64,000 nucleotides of DNA, from the NCBI RefSeq assembly GCF_007049795.1, contig NZ_SCFY01000017.1:1-64000 (forward strand), in the 5' to 3' direction. The notes beneath the pieces were generated by a model. The model was not told where the DNA came from, ran no database searches, and saw only the letters and a list, made by a program, of their open reading frames with translations. This document shows, one piece after another, positions 5,676 to 13,716 of this stretch; position 1 is the first letter of the stretch; every line of letters starts with the position of its first letter. This stretch comes from Ectopseudomonas mendocina. GTDB taxonomy: Bacteria > Pseudomonadota > Gammaproteobacteria > Pseudomonadales > Pseudomonadaceae. Both the position numbers and the translations under genes were made by a program.

Positions 5676-5840
5676 ATGACGCCCATCCAGAATATCGGCC
5701 TGGCGCTATTCGTTGTGCTTTCCATCGGTTTCGCCATCGGCCACAAGACCGAATGCAGCGATGGCCGCGTGGTTGAAACCTATCTCGCCAAAGGGTTGGC
5801 TTCGCAGTTGCTGGGGCATGATCTTTGCCAGCAACCCTGA
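5676..5840 (+). CDS. Small membrane protein (54 aa)
   Basis: MTPIQNIGLALFVVLSIGFA IGHKTECSDGRVVETYLAKG LASQLLGHDLCQQP has one N-terminal hydrophobic span and a hydrophilic tail with two cysteines that could be periplasmic. The ribosome-binding site is weak (GCGAG). The next gene starts 26 bases downstream, so the two may be co-transcribed. No family is recognised. Confidence 0.45.
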   Translation: MTPIQNIGLALFVVLSIGFAIGHKTECSDGRVVETYLAKGLASQLLGHDLCQQP

Positions 5841-5865
5841 ACAACCGTCATTAAGGAATGATGTG

Positions 5866-6312
5866 ATGAAACAGTTCGCCTTGCTTGTCAGCCTTGGCTT
5901 TCTCGGCGCTTGCGCCAATCTGGGTTCGCAGCCACCGGTGCCGGTCACTTCGCCCGTGGTACAGGCCTTTCGCGATATCTGCCTGCAGACGGCGCCGAGC
6001 TTTGCCGAGGCGCATCGCGTGGCGCGGCAGTATGGCGTCTCCGAGATGACCGATATGGGCTTCGCCACCATCGGTTTCAATGTGGACAAGAGCCTGAGCA
6101 TTCAGGTGAAGGTCAGCCATGAATGTGTGGTGACCAGTGAGGCGCAGGCGGATGACACCCTGACTCGCCAGTTGCTCAGCGCCGCGGCGATCAACGCCGG
6201 CACCACGGTGCCGCGCAAGGTACCGGTGAAGCTGATGATCGCCGGGCAGCCGTTCATCCTGATGCACGATCGCGAAGGCGGAGAAGCCTTCGTGATGCTG
6301 AAGCCGGAATAA
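5866..6312 (+). CDS. Putative lipoprotein of unknown function
   Basis: 148 residues starting at ATG 5866 with AAGGA seven bases upstream. The lipobox LGAC (Cys16) follows a short signal peptide, so the protein is lipidated. An Ala at +2 (CANLG) favours the outer membrane. The mature part (QAFRDICLQTAPSFAEAHRV ... VSHECVVTSEAQAD) has two further cysteines that could pair and no domain that I recognise. It resembles short Pseudomonas hypothetical proteins of this size. Confidence 0.75.
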   Translation: MKQFALLVSLGFLGACANLGSQPPVPVTSPVVQAFRDICLQTAPSFAEAHRVARQYGVSEMTDMGFATIGFNVDKSLSIQVKVSHECVVTSEAQADDTLTRQLLSAAAINAGTTVPRKVPVKLMIAGQPFILMHDREGGEAFVMLKPE

Positions 6313-6455
6313 TGAAGGGATCGCCGTAGGGCGGATGACGCCTTTTTCATCCGCCGCCGCTGAAAGGTGGATCGGTGAAGCGTGATCCACGCGGCTGCCA
6401 TCCTCTCCCCAGAGCCGCGTTCGGCGGGGTGCCGGCAGACTTACGGTGTTTTCAG

Positions 6456-6497
6456 CCCTCTCCCCCAACCCCTCTCCCATAAATGGGAGAGGGGAGC
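6456..6497. repeat. Extragenic palindrome of the CCCTCTCCC family, copy 1
   Basis: The core CCCCTCTCCCAT (6469-6480), AA, ATGGGAGAGGGG (6483-6494) is a perfect dyad with a leading CCCTCTCCCCCAA. It lies between the convergent lipoprotein and EamA genes. Other copies are at 11498, 26290, 26353 and 31503. Confidence 0.85.
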
Positions 6498-6542
6498 AAA
6501 GCGCGCACGACCTTGAACGGCATTACGCTGATCGGGGTATTT

Positions 6543-7457
6543 TCAGGCGCTTTTGCCGGGTCGCGTGGCCAGCAGCAGGCCGCCGAAGATCATCGCGGCG
6601 CCCAGCCAGTGGTAGACCTGCAGGCTCTCATTCAACAGCACCCAGCCCAGCAATGCGGTGAATACCGGCATGACGTAGTTGGTCAGCGCCGCCTTGGCCG
6701 CACCGATCACGCGGATACCGTGGTTCCAGGCCAGGTAGGCCAGCAACGAAGCGAATACAGCGGTGTAGGCGACGGCCGAGAGGTTGGCGACGTTGAACGC
6801 CAGGTGCGCGCCCTGGCTCAGCTCGTAGAGATAGAACGGCAGGATCAGCGGCACGCCGAGCAGGATGAATGCCCCCAGCAACGCCAGCGGTGGAATCGGC
6901 TGCAGATATGCCGCCCAGCGCCGCAACAGCAGCGAATACAACGCCCAGTCGACCACAGCCAGCAGCATGATCAGGTCGCCCTGATTGAACGACAAGCTGG
7001 CCAGGCGGCTCCATTGCCCCTGGCTGATCAACACCGCCAAGCCCGCCACTGCAACCAGCATGCCCCACCAGGCACGGCGCGCCGGCCATTCGTTGAGCAA
7101 TAGCCCGGCGCCGATGAAGGTCACCAGCGGCAGGCAGGTGTTGACCAGCGAGATGTTGATCGCCGCAGTGGTCTGCGCAGCGCAGTAGAGCAGCGAGTTG
7201 TAGCCGGCGATGCCCAGCGCCCCGAGCACCAGCAGGCGCCAGCCGGCATGACGGAGGGCTGCGCGGTGACGCCACAGCGGCATAGCGACGAAGGGCAGCA
7301 GCAATGCCAACGCCAGGCACCAGCGCCAGAACGACAGGGTAAACGGCGCGATTTCACCGGCGAAGGCGCGCGCCACCAGGGCGTTGCCGGACCAGCAAAG
7401 GTTGGCCAGCAGCAGGCCGAACAGCGCCAGCGGGCGCGAATGATTGAGTGTATTCAT
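6543..7457 (-). CDS. DMT-superfamily (EamA) transporter
   Basis: 304 residues with ten predicted membrane helices in two EamA repeats. The first is about residues 10-140 (LFGLLLANLCWSGNALVARA ... LNEWPARRAWWGMLVAVAGL), the second about 158-298 (GDLIMLLAVVDWALYSLLLR ... LNESLQVYHWLGAAMIFGGL). The repeated LNE-x-L pattern at the end of each half is typical. Members export metabolites or amino acids; the substrate cannot be told from sequence. It stands as a single gene whose 3' end converges on the lipoprotein gene. Confidence 0.85.
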   Translation of the reverse strand: MNTLNHSRPLALFGLLLANLCWSGNALVARAFAGEIAPFTLSFWRWCLALALLLPFVAMPLWRHRAALRHAGWRLLVLGALGIAGYNSLLYCAAQTTAAINISLVNTCLPLVTFIGAGLLLNEWPARRAWWGMLVAVAGLAVLISQGQWSRLASLSFNQGDLIMLLAVVDWALYSLLLRRWAAYLQPIPPLALLGAFILLGVPLILPFYLYELSQGAHLAFNVANLSAVAYTAVFASLLAYLAWNHGIRVIGAAKAALTNYVMPVFTALLGWVLLNESLQVYHWLGAAMIFGGLLLATRPGKSA

Positions 7458-7755
7458 AAGGCGAGCACCGCGCCGTTGGCGCGGCCTCTATCCGGGCGAG
7501 GGTTGGACGGTTGAGCACGGTCACCGAGCAGGCAGTGCTGAGCGATCATTGCGTAGCTTCCGAATCAGGCGGCTTTGCACCATACGGAGGCACGCAAGGC
7601 TTGGCAAGGTGGCGGACCCTAGGGTGCGCCATGCGCACCAAGCCAACGGAGTCATGACGTTCAGCCGGGCGCGCCCGGAAACTATGGGCGCGTTGTGCGA
7701 GCTTGAAGGCCGAGTAGCGCGTCACTCCCGGCACGCGCGGCGCCCCCTAGGGTCG
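7458..7755. other. Intergenic region with degenerate repeat pieces
   Basis: 298 bp between the EamA and 5'-nucleotidase genes. It contains GC-rich palindromic pieces (GCGCCGTTGGCGCGG near 7468; CTAGGGTGCGCCATGCGCACC near 7619) related to the GTAGGGTGCGCC family elsewhere. No convincing gene is seen; the long plus-strand frame here is the shadow of the neighbouring gene. Confidence 0.5.
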
Positions 7756-9681
7756 TCAACGCTGACTGCGGCGGCGGCGCAGGGGGCGGCTCAGCAGCCA
7801 GAGAATCAGCAGCACGCCGGCCAGGATCACGGCACTGGCGCCCCATTGCATCGGCCCGGCCAGGCGGAACATATCGGCCGGATGCAGGCTCGGCGCGCGG
7901 ATCATGCGCGCCTCGGCCGCCGCGCCGGTGGTGGGAATGTCGGCCAGGCCGTCACCGTCGAGATCCGGCAGGCTGCGGATATGGTCGAGCAACACCTGCC
8001 ATTCCTTGAGTTCCTGCACACCTTCTTTATCCGGGTCCTGGTCGACGATGGCGTCTTCGATACGCGGCAATGGGCGGCCCTCGGCGTCCTTGGGAATGAC
8101 GTCGAGCAAACCCTTGGTCAACTCCGGCACCAGCCAGGTGAAACTGCCAACGTAGCTGGTGGCGCCGATGCTGTAGAGACGCGTGTCGTCGAGATCCAGG
8201 TCGCGGTAACCCTTGACCGCATCACCGATCTCGATGCGGCTGACGCGGTCGAACGGCACGCGCCAGGGGTTGTAGGTAAAGCGCACGCCTGAAACGCGGG
8301 GGTAATAGCTCTGGCTGTCGCGCAGTTGATAGGCGAGTAGCAGCACTTCCAGTAGCGACTTGATTTCGCGCGCGCTGACGTAGGCCTTGATCATCGGGTA
8401 GCCGGGCTCGTCGTCGAACTCGCCGATGCCCAGCGGGGCGATGCGGAACAGGTCGGAGACGTCCTGCACACCGTTGCGGCCCTTGAGCAGGTCATCGCGG
8501 ATGGTGCCGTTGCCGGTGAACGCCAGGTCGGCATCGACGGCATGACGCAGCGCATCGGTCACCAGGTTGGCCAGGGTCTGATCGGTGAAATCACGGCCCA
8601 GATTCTGGTCGACTTTGGCCAGCGGCTGGTCGAACCGGTAGCCCTTGGGCGTGAGCATGCGCTCGCTGACCACCTGCTTGAAGTCTTCGACCTTGGCGGT
8701 GATGGCGGCGTCACCGGCGATGCTGTCGTTGACCGGATGCAGGCGGTAGTCGCGCACACGCGGTACGCCGTCGTCGCCGAGGGTCATGCGCAGTTCGCCG
8801 AGGTACTGGATTTCCGAACCGGCCTGCACCACCGGGGTGTGGCCGTTGACCAGCACCGGCTGCGGCAGGGCCACGTGCGAGTGGCCACCGACGACAATAT
8901 CGATGCCCGGCACCTGCTCGACCAGCTCCACTTCCTCGCCGCGCCAGCTGCCATCGGCCTGCTGGGTAACGCCCATGTGCGACAGCAGGATGACCACCTC
9001 GGCGCCCTCCTCGCGCAGCTTGGCCACGGTTTCCCTGGCGGTGGCGACCGGGTCGGCGAAGGTCAGCGGCTTGATCATCGGGCTGACGGCCACGGCATCG
9101 TTGCCGAGCAGGCCAAACAGGCCGAAGCGGATGCCACCGCGCTCGATCAGCTTGTACGGCAGGATGCGCCCGGCGTCGGCGTGTGCCTGCAGGCTGTCGT
9201 CGGCCTTGCTGGTCGGATCGAAACGCATGTTGCTCGACAGCAGCGGCACCAGCGCATCGCCCTTGGCCTTGTGCGCGGCGCTGATCATCGCGGCGAGCCC
9301 GGCCGGGCGGAAGTCGAATTCGTGGTTGCCGATCACTGCGGCGTCGTAGCCCAGCTCACTCATCAGACGCAGTTCGCTGCCCATCTCGCGGGCGATGGTG
9401 TGAAACAGCGTGCCCATGGTGAAGTCGCCGCCGTCGAGCAGCAACAGAGGCTCTTCGCCGGCTGCCGCGCGGCGCTCGTTCAACAAGGTGGCCAGGCGCG
9501 CGACGCCGCCAACGGTGTCGTCATCGTTCACCGTCGCCGGGGTGTATTCGTTGTTGGGGCCGAAACCGAGCAGGCGCGACTGCCAGTCGTTGCTGTGCAG
9601 GATGGTGAAACTGCGCTCGGCAGCGGCCAGCGGCGTGGCGGCCAGCAGGCCGGCGAGCAGGAGTGAGGGGAACAGGCGCAT
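7756..9681 (-). CDS. 5'-nucleotidase/UshA-type metallophosphoesterase, membrane-anchored
   Basis: 641 residues from ATG 9681 (AAGGAT five bases upstream). A signal peptide (MRLFPSLLLAGLLAATPLAAA) is followed by the calcineurin-like phosphoesterase domain with metal-binding motifs HSNDWQSRL, GGDFTMG, GNHEFDF, SHMG and GGHSHV (about residues 25-280). The 5'-nucleotidase C-terminal domain follows (about 310-530, with NLVTDALRHAVDADLAFTGN). A calcium-loop-like DLDGDGLADIP precedes a C-terminal membrane helix (ASAVILAGVLLILWLLS) and a basic tail, so it is probably tethered in the periplasm. It hydrolyses nucleotides or related phosphoesters; exact substrate unknown. Confidence 0.88.
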   Translation of the reverse strand: MRLFPSLLLAGLLAATPLAAAERSFTILHSNDWQSRLLGFGPNNEYTPATVNDDDTVGGVARLATLLNERRAAAGEEPLLLLDGGDFTMGTLFHTIAREMGSELRLMSELGYDAAVIGNHEFDFRPAGLAAMISAAHKAKGDALVPLLSSNMRFDPTSKADDSLQAHADAGRILPYKLIERGGIRFGLFGLLGNDAVAVSPMIKPLTFADPVATARETVAKLREEGAEVVILLSHMGVTQQADGSWRGEEVELVEQVPGIDIVVGGHSHVALPQPVLVNGHTPVVQAGSEIQYLGELRMTLGDDGVPRVRDYRLHPVNDSIAGDAAITAKVEDFKQVVSERMLTPKGYRFDQPLAKVDQNLGRDFTDQTLANLVTDALRHAVDADLAFTGNGTIRDDLLKGRNGVQDVSDLFRIAPLGIGEFDDEPGYPMIKAYVSAREIKSLLEVLLLAYQLRDSQSYYPRVSGVRFTYNPWRVPFDRVSRIEIGDAVKGYRDLDLDDTRLYSIGATSYVGSFTWLVPELTKGLLDVIPKDAEGRPLPRIEDAIVDQDPDKEGVQELKEWQVLLDHIRSLPDLDGDGLADIPTTGAAAEARMIRAPSLHPADMFRLAGPMQWGASAVILAGVLLILWLLSRPLRRRRSQR

Positions 9682-9854
9682 GGACGATCCTTGACGATGA
9701 CTGCGCACAGTATGGAGCAGGCCCTGGCGCCAGACAGCGACCAATCGAGACGCCTTTTGTCGCCAATCGAGTCAGGCATTCATTGCCCCAGGTCAGCCCC
9801 CAAGCCAGACGGTGGGACTAAGCTGTAATCAGGACTGCAACGTGGAGAAGCGCC

Positions 9855-10019
9855 ATGGACCACTATCACCTGATGCTGATGCTGCTGATCGGTGGCTTTC
9901 TGCTGTTGGGCGTCGGCTTCAACTTCCGCGAGCACGAATGGGGCGTACGCGTACTGGGCTTGGGCGTATTGCTGATGCTGGTACCGATTGCGTTGCGGGT
10001 GCATCTGGCGTTGGCGTAG
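9855..10019 (+). CDS. Small two-helix membrane protein (54 aa)
   Basis: MDHYHLMLMLLIGGFLLLGV GFNFREHEWGVRVLGLGVLL MLVPIALRVHLALA has two hydrophobic helices joined by a short charged turn. A GGAGAAG site lies just ahead of the ATG. It stands alone in an intergenic region, is divergent from the nucleotidase gene and converges on moaE. No family is recognised. Confidence 0.55.
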   Translation: MDHYHLMLMLLIGGFLLLGVGFNFREHEWGVRVLGLGVLLMLVPIALRVHLALA

Positions 10020-10031
10020 AGCTCAGGGCAC

Positions 10032-10127
10032 CGTAGGGTGCGCCATGCGCATCGAGCGATGTTGATGATGTCGCTGTCTATTCGAGCACAGTGTAGCGAA
10101 GGGCCGGTGCGCGCGGCGCACCCTACG
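10032..10127. repeat. GTAGGGTGCGCC extragenic inverted repeat
   Basis: CGTAGGGTGCGCC at 10032 is matched by GGCGCACCCTACG ending at 10127, forming a long imperfect hairpin of about 96 bp. The right arm overlaps the last codons of moaE. Related copies lie at 34779-34860 and, as a half, at 38441. Confidence 0.8.
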
Positions 10128-10578
10128 GGCGCTGCCAGCGCTCGGCGGCGCTCTGGTCGCTGCAGCGGCCTTCGACCCAGCGTGGGCCTTCGCGGGTGTC
10201 TTCCTTCTTCCAGAACGGCGCGCGAGTTTTCAGGTAATCCATGATGAAGTTGCAGGCATCGAACGATGCCTGGCGGTGGGCGCTGCTGGTGCCGACGAAG
10301 ACGATGGGTTCGCCAGGCTCCAGGCGACCGATGCGGTGGATGATCTCGATGCCCAGCAGCGGCCAGCGCTCGCGCGCCTCATCGGCGATCTTGCCCAGAG
10401 CCTTTTCGGTCATGCCGGGGAAGTGCTCGAGGAACATGCCACCGACTTCGCGGCCATCATTGAAATCGCGCACGTAGCCGACGAAGGTGACCACCGCGCC
10501 GATGCCGAGGTTGGCGGCATGCAGGGCGTTGAGCTCGCTGCCGGGATCGAAGGGTTGGGCTTGGACGCGGATGGTCAT
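10123..10578 (-). CDS. moaE: Molybdopterin synthase catalytic subunit MoaE
   Basis: 151 residues. MoaE forms a heterotetramer with MoaD and adds two sulfurs to precursor Z (cPMP) to make molybdopterin. Family signatures are AVVTFVGYVRDFNDGREVGG, LEHFPGMTEKAL, IHRIGRLEPGEPIVFVGTSS, HRQASFDACNFIMDYLKTRA and the active-site FWKKE lysines. It lies 85 bases after moaD in the order moaC-moaD-moaE. moaA and moaB are not in this window. The C-terminus (GRCSDQSAAERWQRP) is partly encoded by an extragenic repeat, which may have altered the last few residues. Confidence 0.95.
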   Translation of the reverse strand: MTIRVQAQPFDPGSELNALHAANLGIGAVVTFVGYVRDFNDGREVGGMFLEHFPGMTEKALGKIADEARERWPLLGIEIIHRIGRLEPGEPIVFVGTSSAHRQASFDACNFIMDYLKTRAPFWKKEDTREGPRWVEGRCSDQSAAERWQRP

Positions 10579-10663
10579 GAGGATCTCGTTTGCAAAGGAC
10601 GCTGGTCAAGAGCAGGCGGCTAGGAGAGATTGGTGGGCTGAAGCCCACCCTACGGTACCTGCA

Positions 10664-10906
10664 TCAACCGCCAGTAACGGTGGGAAAGAAAGCGACTTCA
10701 TCGCCTTCGGTCAGCGGCTCGTCGAGGCTGCACAGTTCCTGGTTACGCGCGCACATCAGGTTCTGCTCACCCAGCACTTCCCATTCGCCGCCACGGGCCA
10801 CCAGGTGCAGGCGTACGTCGTCGAGGGTGGCGAAGTCGCCGCTCAGTTGTTCGTCGTCACGGCCCAGGGCTTCACGGTAGCGGGCGAAGTATTGCACGCG
10901 GATCAT
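10664..10906 (-). CDS. moaD: Molybdopterin synthase sulfur-carrier subunit MoaD
   Basis: 80 residues from the ATG at 10906, which overlaps the moaC stop as ATGA; a longer frame upstream is only the moaC shadow. It has a ubiquitin-like fold (MIRVQYFARYREALGRDDEQ ... EPLTEGDEVAFFPTVTGG) and ends in the invariant GlyGly that is thiocarboxylated by MoeB and donates sulfur to MoaE. Confidence 0.95.
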   Translation of the reverse strand: MIRVQYFARYREALGRDDEQLSGDFATLDDVRLHLVARGGEWEVLGEQNLMCARNQELCSLDEPLTEGDEVAFFPTVTGG

Positions 10907-11379
10907 GCTTGTTCCTCCAGCTTGTAGTGACCGCTCTTGCCGCCGAGCTTTTCCAGCAGGCGTACCTGCTCGATGACCATGCCGCGATCCACGGCCTTGC
11001 ACATGTCATAGATGGTCAGCGCGGCGACGCTGGCGGCAGTCAGTGCTTCCATCTCGACACCGGTTTGCCCGGACAGTTTGCAACGGGCAGTGATATGCAC
11101 GCTGTCGTCGCCTTCGGCGCGCAGCTCGACCTTGACGCCAGTGAGCATCAGCGGGTGGCAAAGGGGGATCAGGTCGCTGGTTTTCTTCGCGGCCTGGATG
11201 CCGGCGATACGTGCCACGGCAAATACGTCGCCCTTGGGGTGCTCACCGGCAACGATCATCTGCAGGGTGGCGGGCAGCATGCGCACGCGCGCTTCAGCGG
11301 TGGCTTCGCGGAAGGTGGTCGCCTTGTCGGTGACGTCGACCATGTGCGCGCGGCCTTGGGAATCGAGGTGGGTCAGCAC
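10903..11379 (-). CDS. moaC: Cyclic pyranopterin monophosphate synthase MoaC
   Basis: 158 residues from a GTG start at 11379 with AGGAGC upstream. The protein carries the conserved MVDVTDKATTFREATAEARV, GDVFAVARIAGIQAAKKTSD, LIPLCHPLMLTGV and TGVEMEALTAASVAALTIYD segments, with KCxDRG-like MCKAVDRGM. It converts the MoaA product to cPMP in molybdenum cofactor synthesis. It is the first gene of the moaCDE operon and is coupled to moaD by a four-base overlap. Confidence 0.95.
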   Translation of the reverse strand: MLTHLDSQGRAHMVDVTDKATTFREATAEARVRMLPATLQMIVAGEHPKGDVFAVARIAGIQAAKKTSDLIPLCHPLMLTGVKVELRAEGDDSVHITARCKLSGQTGVEMEALTAASVAALTIYDMCKAVDRGMVIEQVRLLEKLGGKSGHYKLEEQA

Positions 11380-11497
11380 GGGAAAGCTCCTGGCGGGAAT
11401 CGGCCGATTGTAAACCTGCAGGTCAGGATTTGCAGTCCTCTTGTAGGTCGGATGAAATCCTGCAGCCGAGCGGCCCGGACTGCAGCCGAGCTACGAA

Positions 11498-11538
11498 CCC
11501 TCTCCCCCAGCCCCTCTCCCGCAAGCGGGAGAGGGGAG
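11498..11538. repeat. CCCTCTCCC-family palindrome, copy 2
   Basis: The core CCCCTCTCCCGC (11511-11522), AA, GCGGGAGAGGGG (11525-11536) is a perfect dyad, preceded by CCCTCTCCCCCAG as in the copy at 6456. Confidence 0.85.
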
Positions 11539-11552
11539 CCAAATGCGCGCTT

Positions 11553-11600
11553 CTGTAGGAGCGGATTTATCCGCGATCATCGCGGCTGAAGCCGCTCCCA
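11553..11600. repeat. TGTAGGAGCGG extragenic inverted repeat
   Basis: TGTAGGAGCGGATTTATCCG is followed by CGCGGCTGAAGCCGCTCCCA, forming an imperfect hairpin. A half of the same family (CGGCTGAAGCCGCTCCTACA) occurs at about 56391-56410. Confidence 0.7.
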
Positions 11601-11630
11601 CGGGACCTGTAGAAATTCGTTAATGCAGAC

Positions 11631-11660
11631 TAAAACGCCCCTGCTCTTGCGAGCAGGGGC
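11631..11660 (-). terminator. Rho-independent terminator of the PhoH-family gene
   Basis: GCCCCTGCTC, loop TTGC, GAGCAGGGGC with a downstream T-run on the minus strand (GTTTTA). It lies 24 bases beyond the stop of the gene at 11684. Confidence 0.85.
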
Positions 11661-11683
11661 GCCAGTGTTTAACAGCTGGAGAG

Positions 11684-13075
11684 TTACATATGGGTTTCCG
11701 CGTACTCCGCGAGGATCGAGCGCGGTACGCCTTGCAGGGTGATGTGCACGCCGTGCGGAAAGTCCTTGAAGCGTTCGGTGAGGTAGGTCAGCCCCGAGCT
11801 AGGCGCGGACAGGTAGGGGGTGTCGATCTGCGCCAGGTTACCCAGGCACACCACCTTCGAGCCGTTGCCGGCACGGGTGATGATGGTCTTCATCTGGTGC
11901 GGGGTGAGGTTCTGGCATTCGTCGATGAGGATCAGGCTCTGCTGGAAGCTGCGCCCGCGGATGTAGTTCAGCGACTTAAATTGCAGCGGTACCTTCTGCA
12001 GGATGTAGTCGACGCTACCGTGGGTGCTCTCGTCCTCCATATGCAACGCTTCGAGGTTGTCGGTAATCGCGCCGAGCCAGGGCTCCATCTTCTCCGCCTC
12101 GGTGCCGGGCAGAAAGCCGATCTCCTGATCCAGCCCCTGCACGCTGCGGGTGGCGATGATCCTGCGGTAGCGCTTGCTGACCATGGTCTGCTCGATGGCT
12201 GCGGCCAGCGCCAGGATGGTCTTGCCCGAGCCGGCGGCGCCGGACAGGTTGACCAGGTGAATGTCCGGATCGAGCAGCGCGAACAGCGCCAGCGCCTGAT
12301 GGATGTCGCGCGGCTTCAGGCCCCAGGCTTCCTGATGCAGCAGCGGCTCCTGGTGCATGTCGAGAATAACCAGCTCGTCGCCCTTGATCGCCTTGATCCA
12401 GCCGACGAAGCCCTGTTCATCGAGGATGAACTCGTTGACGTGCACGGCCGGCAGGTTGTCGGTCAGTTGCACGCGGTGCCAGGTACGGCCATGGTCCTGA
12501 CGGGTGTCGACCTTGCTCACGCGATCCCAGAACGAGCCGGGCATGTCGTGATACCCCTTCGACAGCAGCGAGACGTCATCGACCAGTTGGTCGGTGTGAT
12601 AGTCCTCGGCGTCGATCCCGCAGGCGCGCGCCTTCAGGCGCATGTTGATGTCCTTGGTCACCAGCACCACGGACAGGCCGGGGTTGCGCGACTTCAGCTC
12701 CACCAACTGGTTGATGATCTTGTTGTCGTTGAGGTTTTCCGGCAGCCAGGTCACCGGCGCCGCACTTTTACTCATAAGGATGGAAAGACGACCGCAGGGG
12801 CCGCTCTTGCCGCGCTGGATGGGTACCCCGTACTCGACGTCCTCAGGTTCGGCACCGGCGAGAATCTGATCGATCAGGCGGATGGCCTGGCGACATTCGG
12901 CGGCAACGCCATGCTTGCCGGATTTCAGTTTGTCGAGTTCCTCCAACACCGTCATCGGGATGGCGACGTGGTGTTCTTCGAAGTTGAGCAAGGCGTTGGG
13001 ATCGTGGATCAGAACATTGGTGTCGAGGGCGTAGAGGGTTGGAGCGGTGGGCTTGGAGCGTCCGTGGTCATCCAT
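11684..13075 (-). CDS. PIN domain-PhoH-family ATPase
   Basis: 463 residues. The N-terminal PIN nuclease domain (about 15-150) starts LYALDTNVLIHDPNALLNFE, with the acidic residues of the family. The C-terminal PhoH ATPase domain (about 240-460) has Walker A LSGAAGSGKTILALAAA, Walker B QSLILIDECQNLTPHQMKT and RAGNGSKVVCLGNLAQIDTP. Such PIN-PhoH fusions (PhoH2 type) are linked to RNA unwinding and cleavage; the exact role in Pseudomonas is unsettled. The start at 13075 has AAGGTGACC upstream, and the gene is monocistronic with its own terminator. Confidence 0.92.
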   Translation of the reverse strand: MDDHGRSKPTAPTLYALDTNVLIHDPNALLNFEEHHVAIPMTVLEELDKLKSGKHGVAAECRQAIRLIDQILAGAEPEDVEYGVPIQRGKSGPCGRLSILMSKSAAPVTWLPENLNDNKIINQLVELKSRNPGLSVVLVTKDINMRLKARACGIDAEDYHTDQLVDDVSLLSKGYHDMPGSFWDRVSKVDTRQDHGRTWHRVQLTDNLPAVHVNEFILDEQGFVGWIKAIKGDELVILDMHQEPLLHQEAWGLKPRDIHQALALFALLDPDIHLVNLSGAAGSGKTILALAAAIEQTMVSKRYRRIIATRSVQGLDQEIGFLPGTEAEKMEPWLGAITDNLEALHMEDESTHGSVDYILQKVPLQFKSLNYIRGRSFQQSLILIDECQNLTPHQMKTIITRAGNGSKVVCLGNLAQIDTPYLSAPSSGLTYLTERFKDFPHGVHITLQGVPRSILAEYAETHM

Positions 13076-13716
13076 ACTCGGTCACCTTCTTGTAGTAGCC
13101 AGGCGACGCAATACCTGGGCGGTGCTGCGCCGGACAGAGACCGCCGACTTTTTCAGGTCGGGGCCGAAAGGTGGCAAGCAAGGTGAGGGCCAATGGCCGC
13201 CACCTGTATGCAGGTTTCGGCGGTCTTGCTTTTTTATTACTCCAATTCACATGACAGAAAAACGTTTTTTTATCGTCATGCAGGTTTTATTTGCAGACGC
13301 GACAGATAGTGCTTGGCGAGCCGCCAGCACCCCGTTACAGTCCGAAGTCCTACCTGCTTCAACCCGCTTGGCTTACCCGCCCCCTCTTGCAGCATGCCGC
13401 GCCAATCAGGTACAGGTAACGCTTCGTCCCTGCTCATTGCTGGCAACCGCTTCGCGAGCAGAGCTCGCTCCTACAACGGCAGCGCCTCGGTTCCTCTCAA
13501 TCGTCCCGATAAGTGGTCTTGCCGCTCCCCTGCCCTCTAGCAGGCTGTTGAAAAACTACCTGCGTTGCCATTGCTGCGTTAAAAACAGGCTCAAAATGCT
13601 CATTTACAACTCGTAAACTCCGCTTTTTCGCCTGTTTTTGCCTTGCACTGGCTGCCTCGCCTACGTTTTTCAACGGCCTGCTAGAATCGCCGTCACGCTT
13701 TCTGGAGATTCCGCAC
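13076..13716. other. 641-bp intergenic region with a MITE copy
   Basis: It holds the divergent promoter regions of the PhoH-type gene and yaaA, an AT-rich patch near 13228-13290, a TTCGCGAGCAGAGCTCGCTC repeat half at about 13451-13476 and the MITE-like element at 13536-13685. No credible gene is seen; frames across it are repeats or shadows. Confidence 0.6.
13536..13685 (-). mobile_element. MITE-like element, copy A
   Basis: The 150-bp element has perfect ten-base ends TCTAGCAGGC and GCCTGCTAGA, with an inner GTTGAAAAAC/GTTTTTCAAC. It is strongly similar, reversed, to the element inside algE at 20648-20791, sharing blocks such as GCGAAAAAGCGGAGTTTACG, GTAAATGAGCATTTTGAG and CAACGCAGGTAGTTTTTCAA. 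Measured between equivalent AGCAGG/AACAGG ends, both copies are 144 bp. There is no coding capacity for a transposase. It ends 31 bases before the yaaA ATG and therefore forms part of its promoter region. Confidence 0.8.

Larger units (their letters stand above)
11380..11683. other. moaC-phoH intergenic region filled with repeats
   Basis: It contains a CCCTCTCCC palindrome (11498-11538), a TGTAGGAGCGG inverted repeat (11553-11600) and the terminator of the PhoH gene (11631-11660). No further gene is seen. Confidence 0.6.

Noticed and set aside
8542..9666. 374-codon plus-strand frame opposite the 5'-nucleotidase
   Set aside because: Antisense shadow; the minus-strand gene has signal peptide, metal motifs and a proper start.
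11690..13186. 498-codon plus-strand frame opposite the PhoH-type gene
   Set aside because: Shadow frame; the opposite strand carries clear PIN and Walker motifs.
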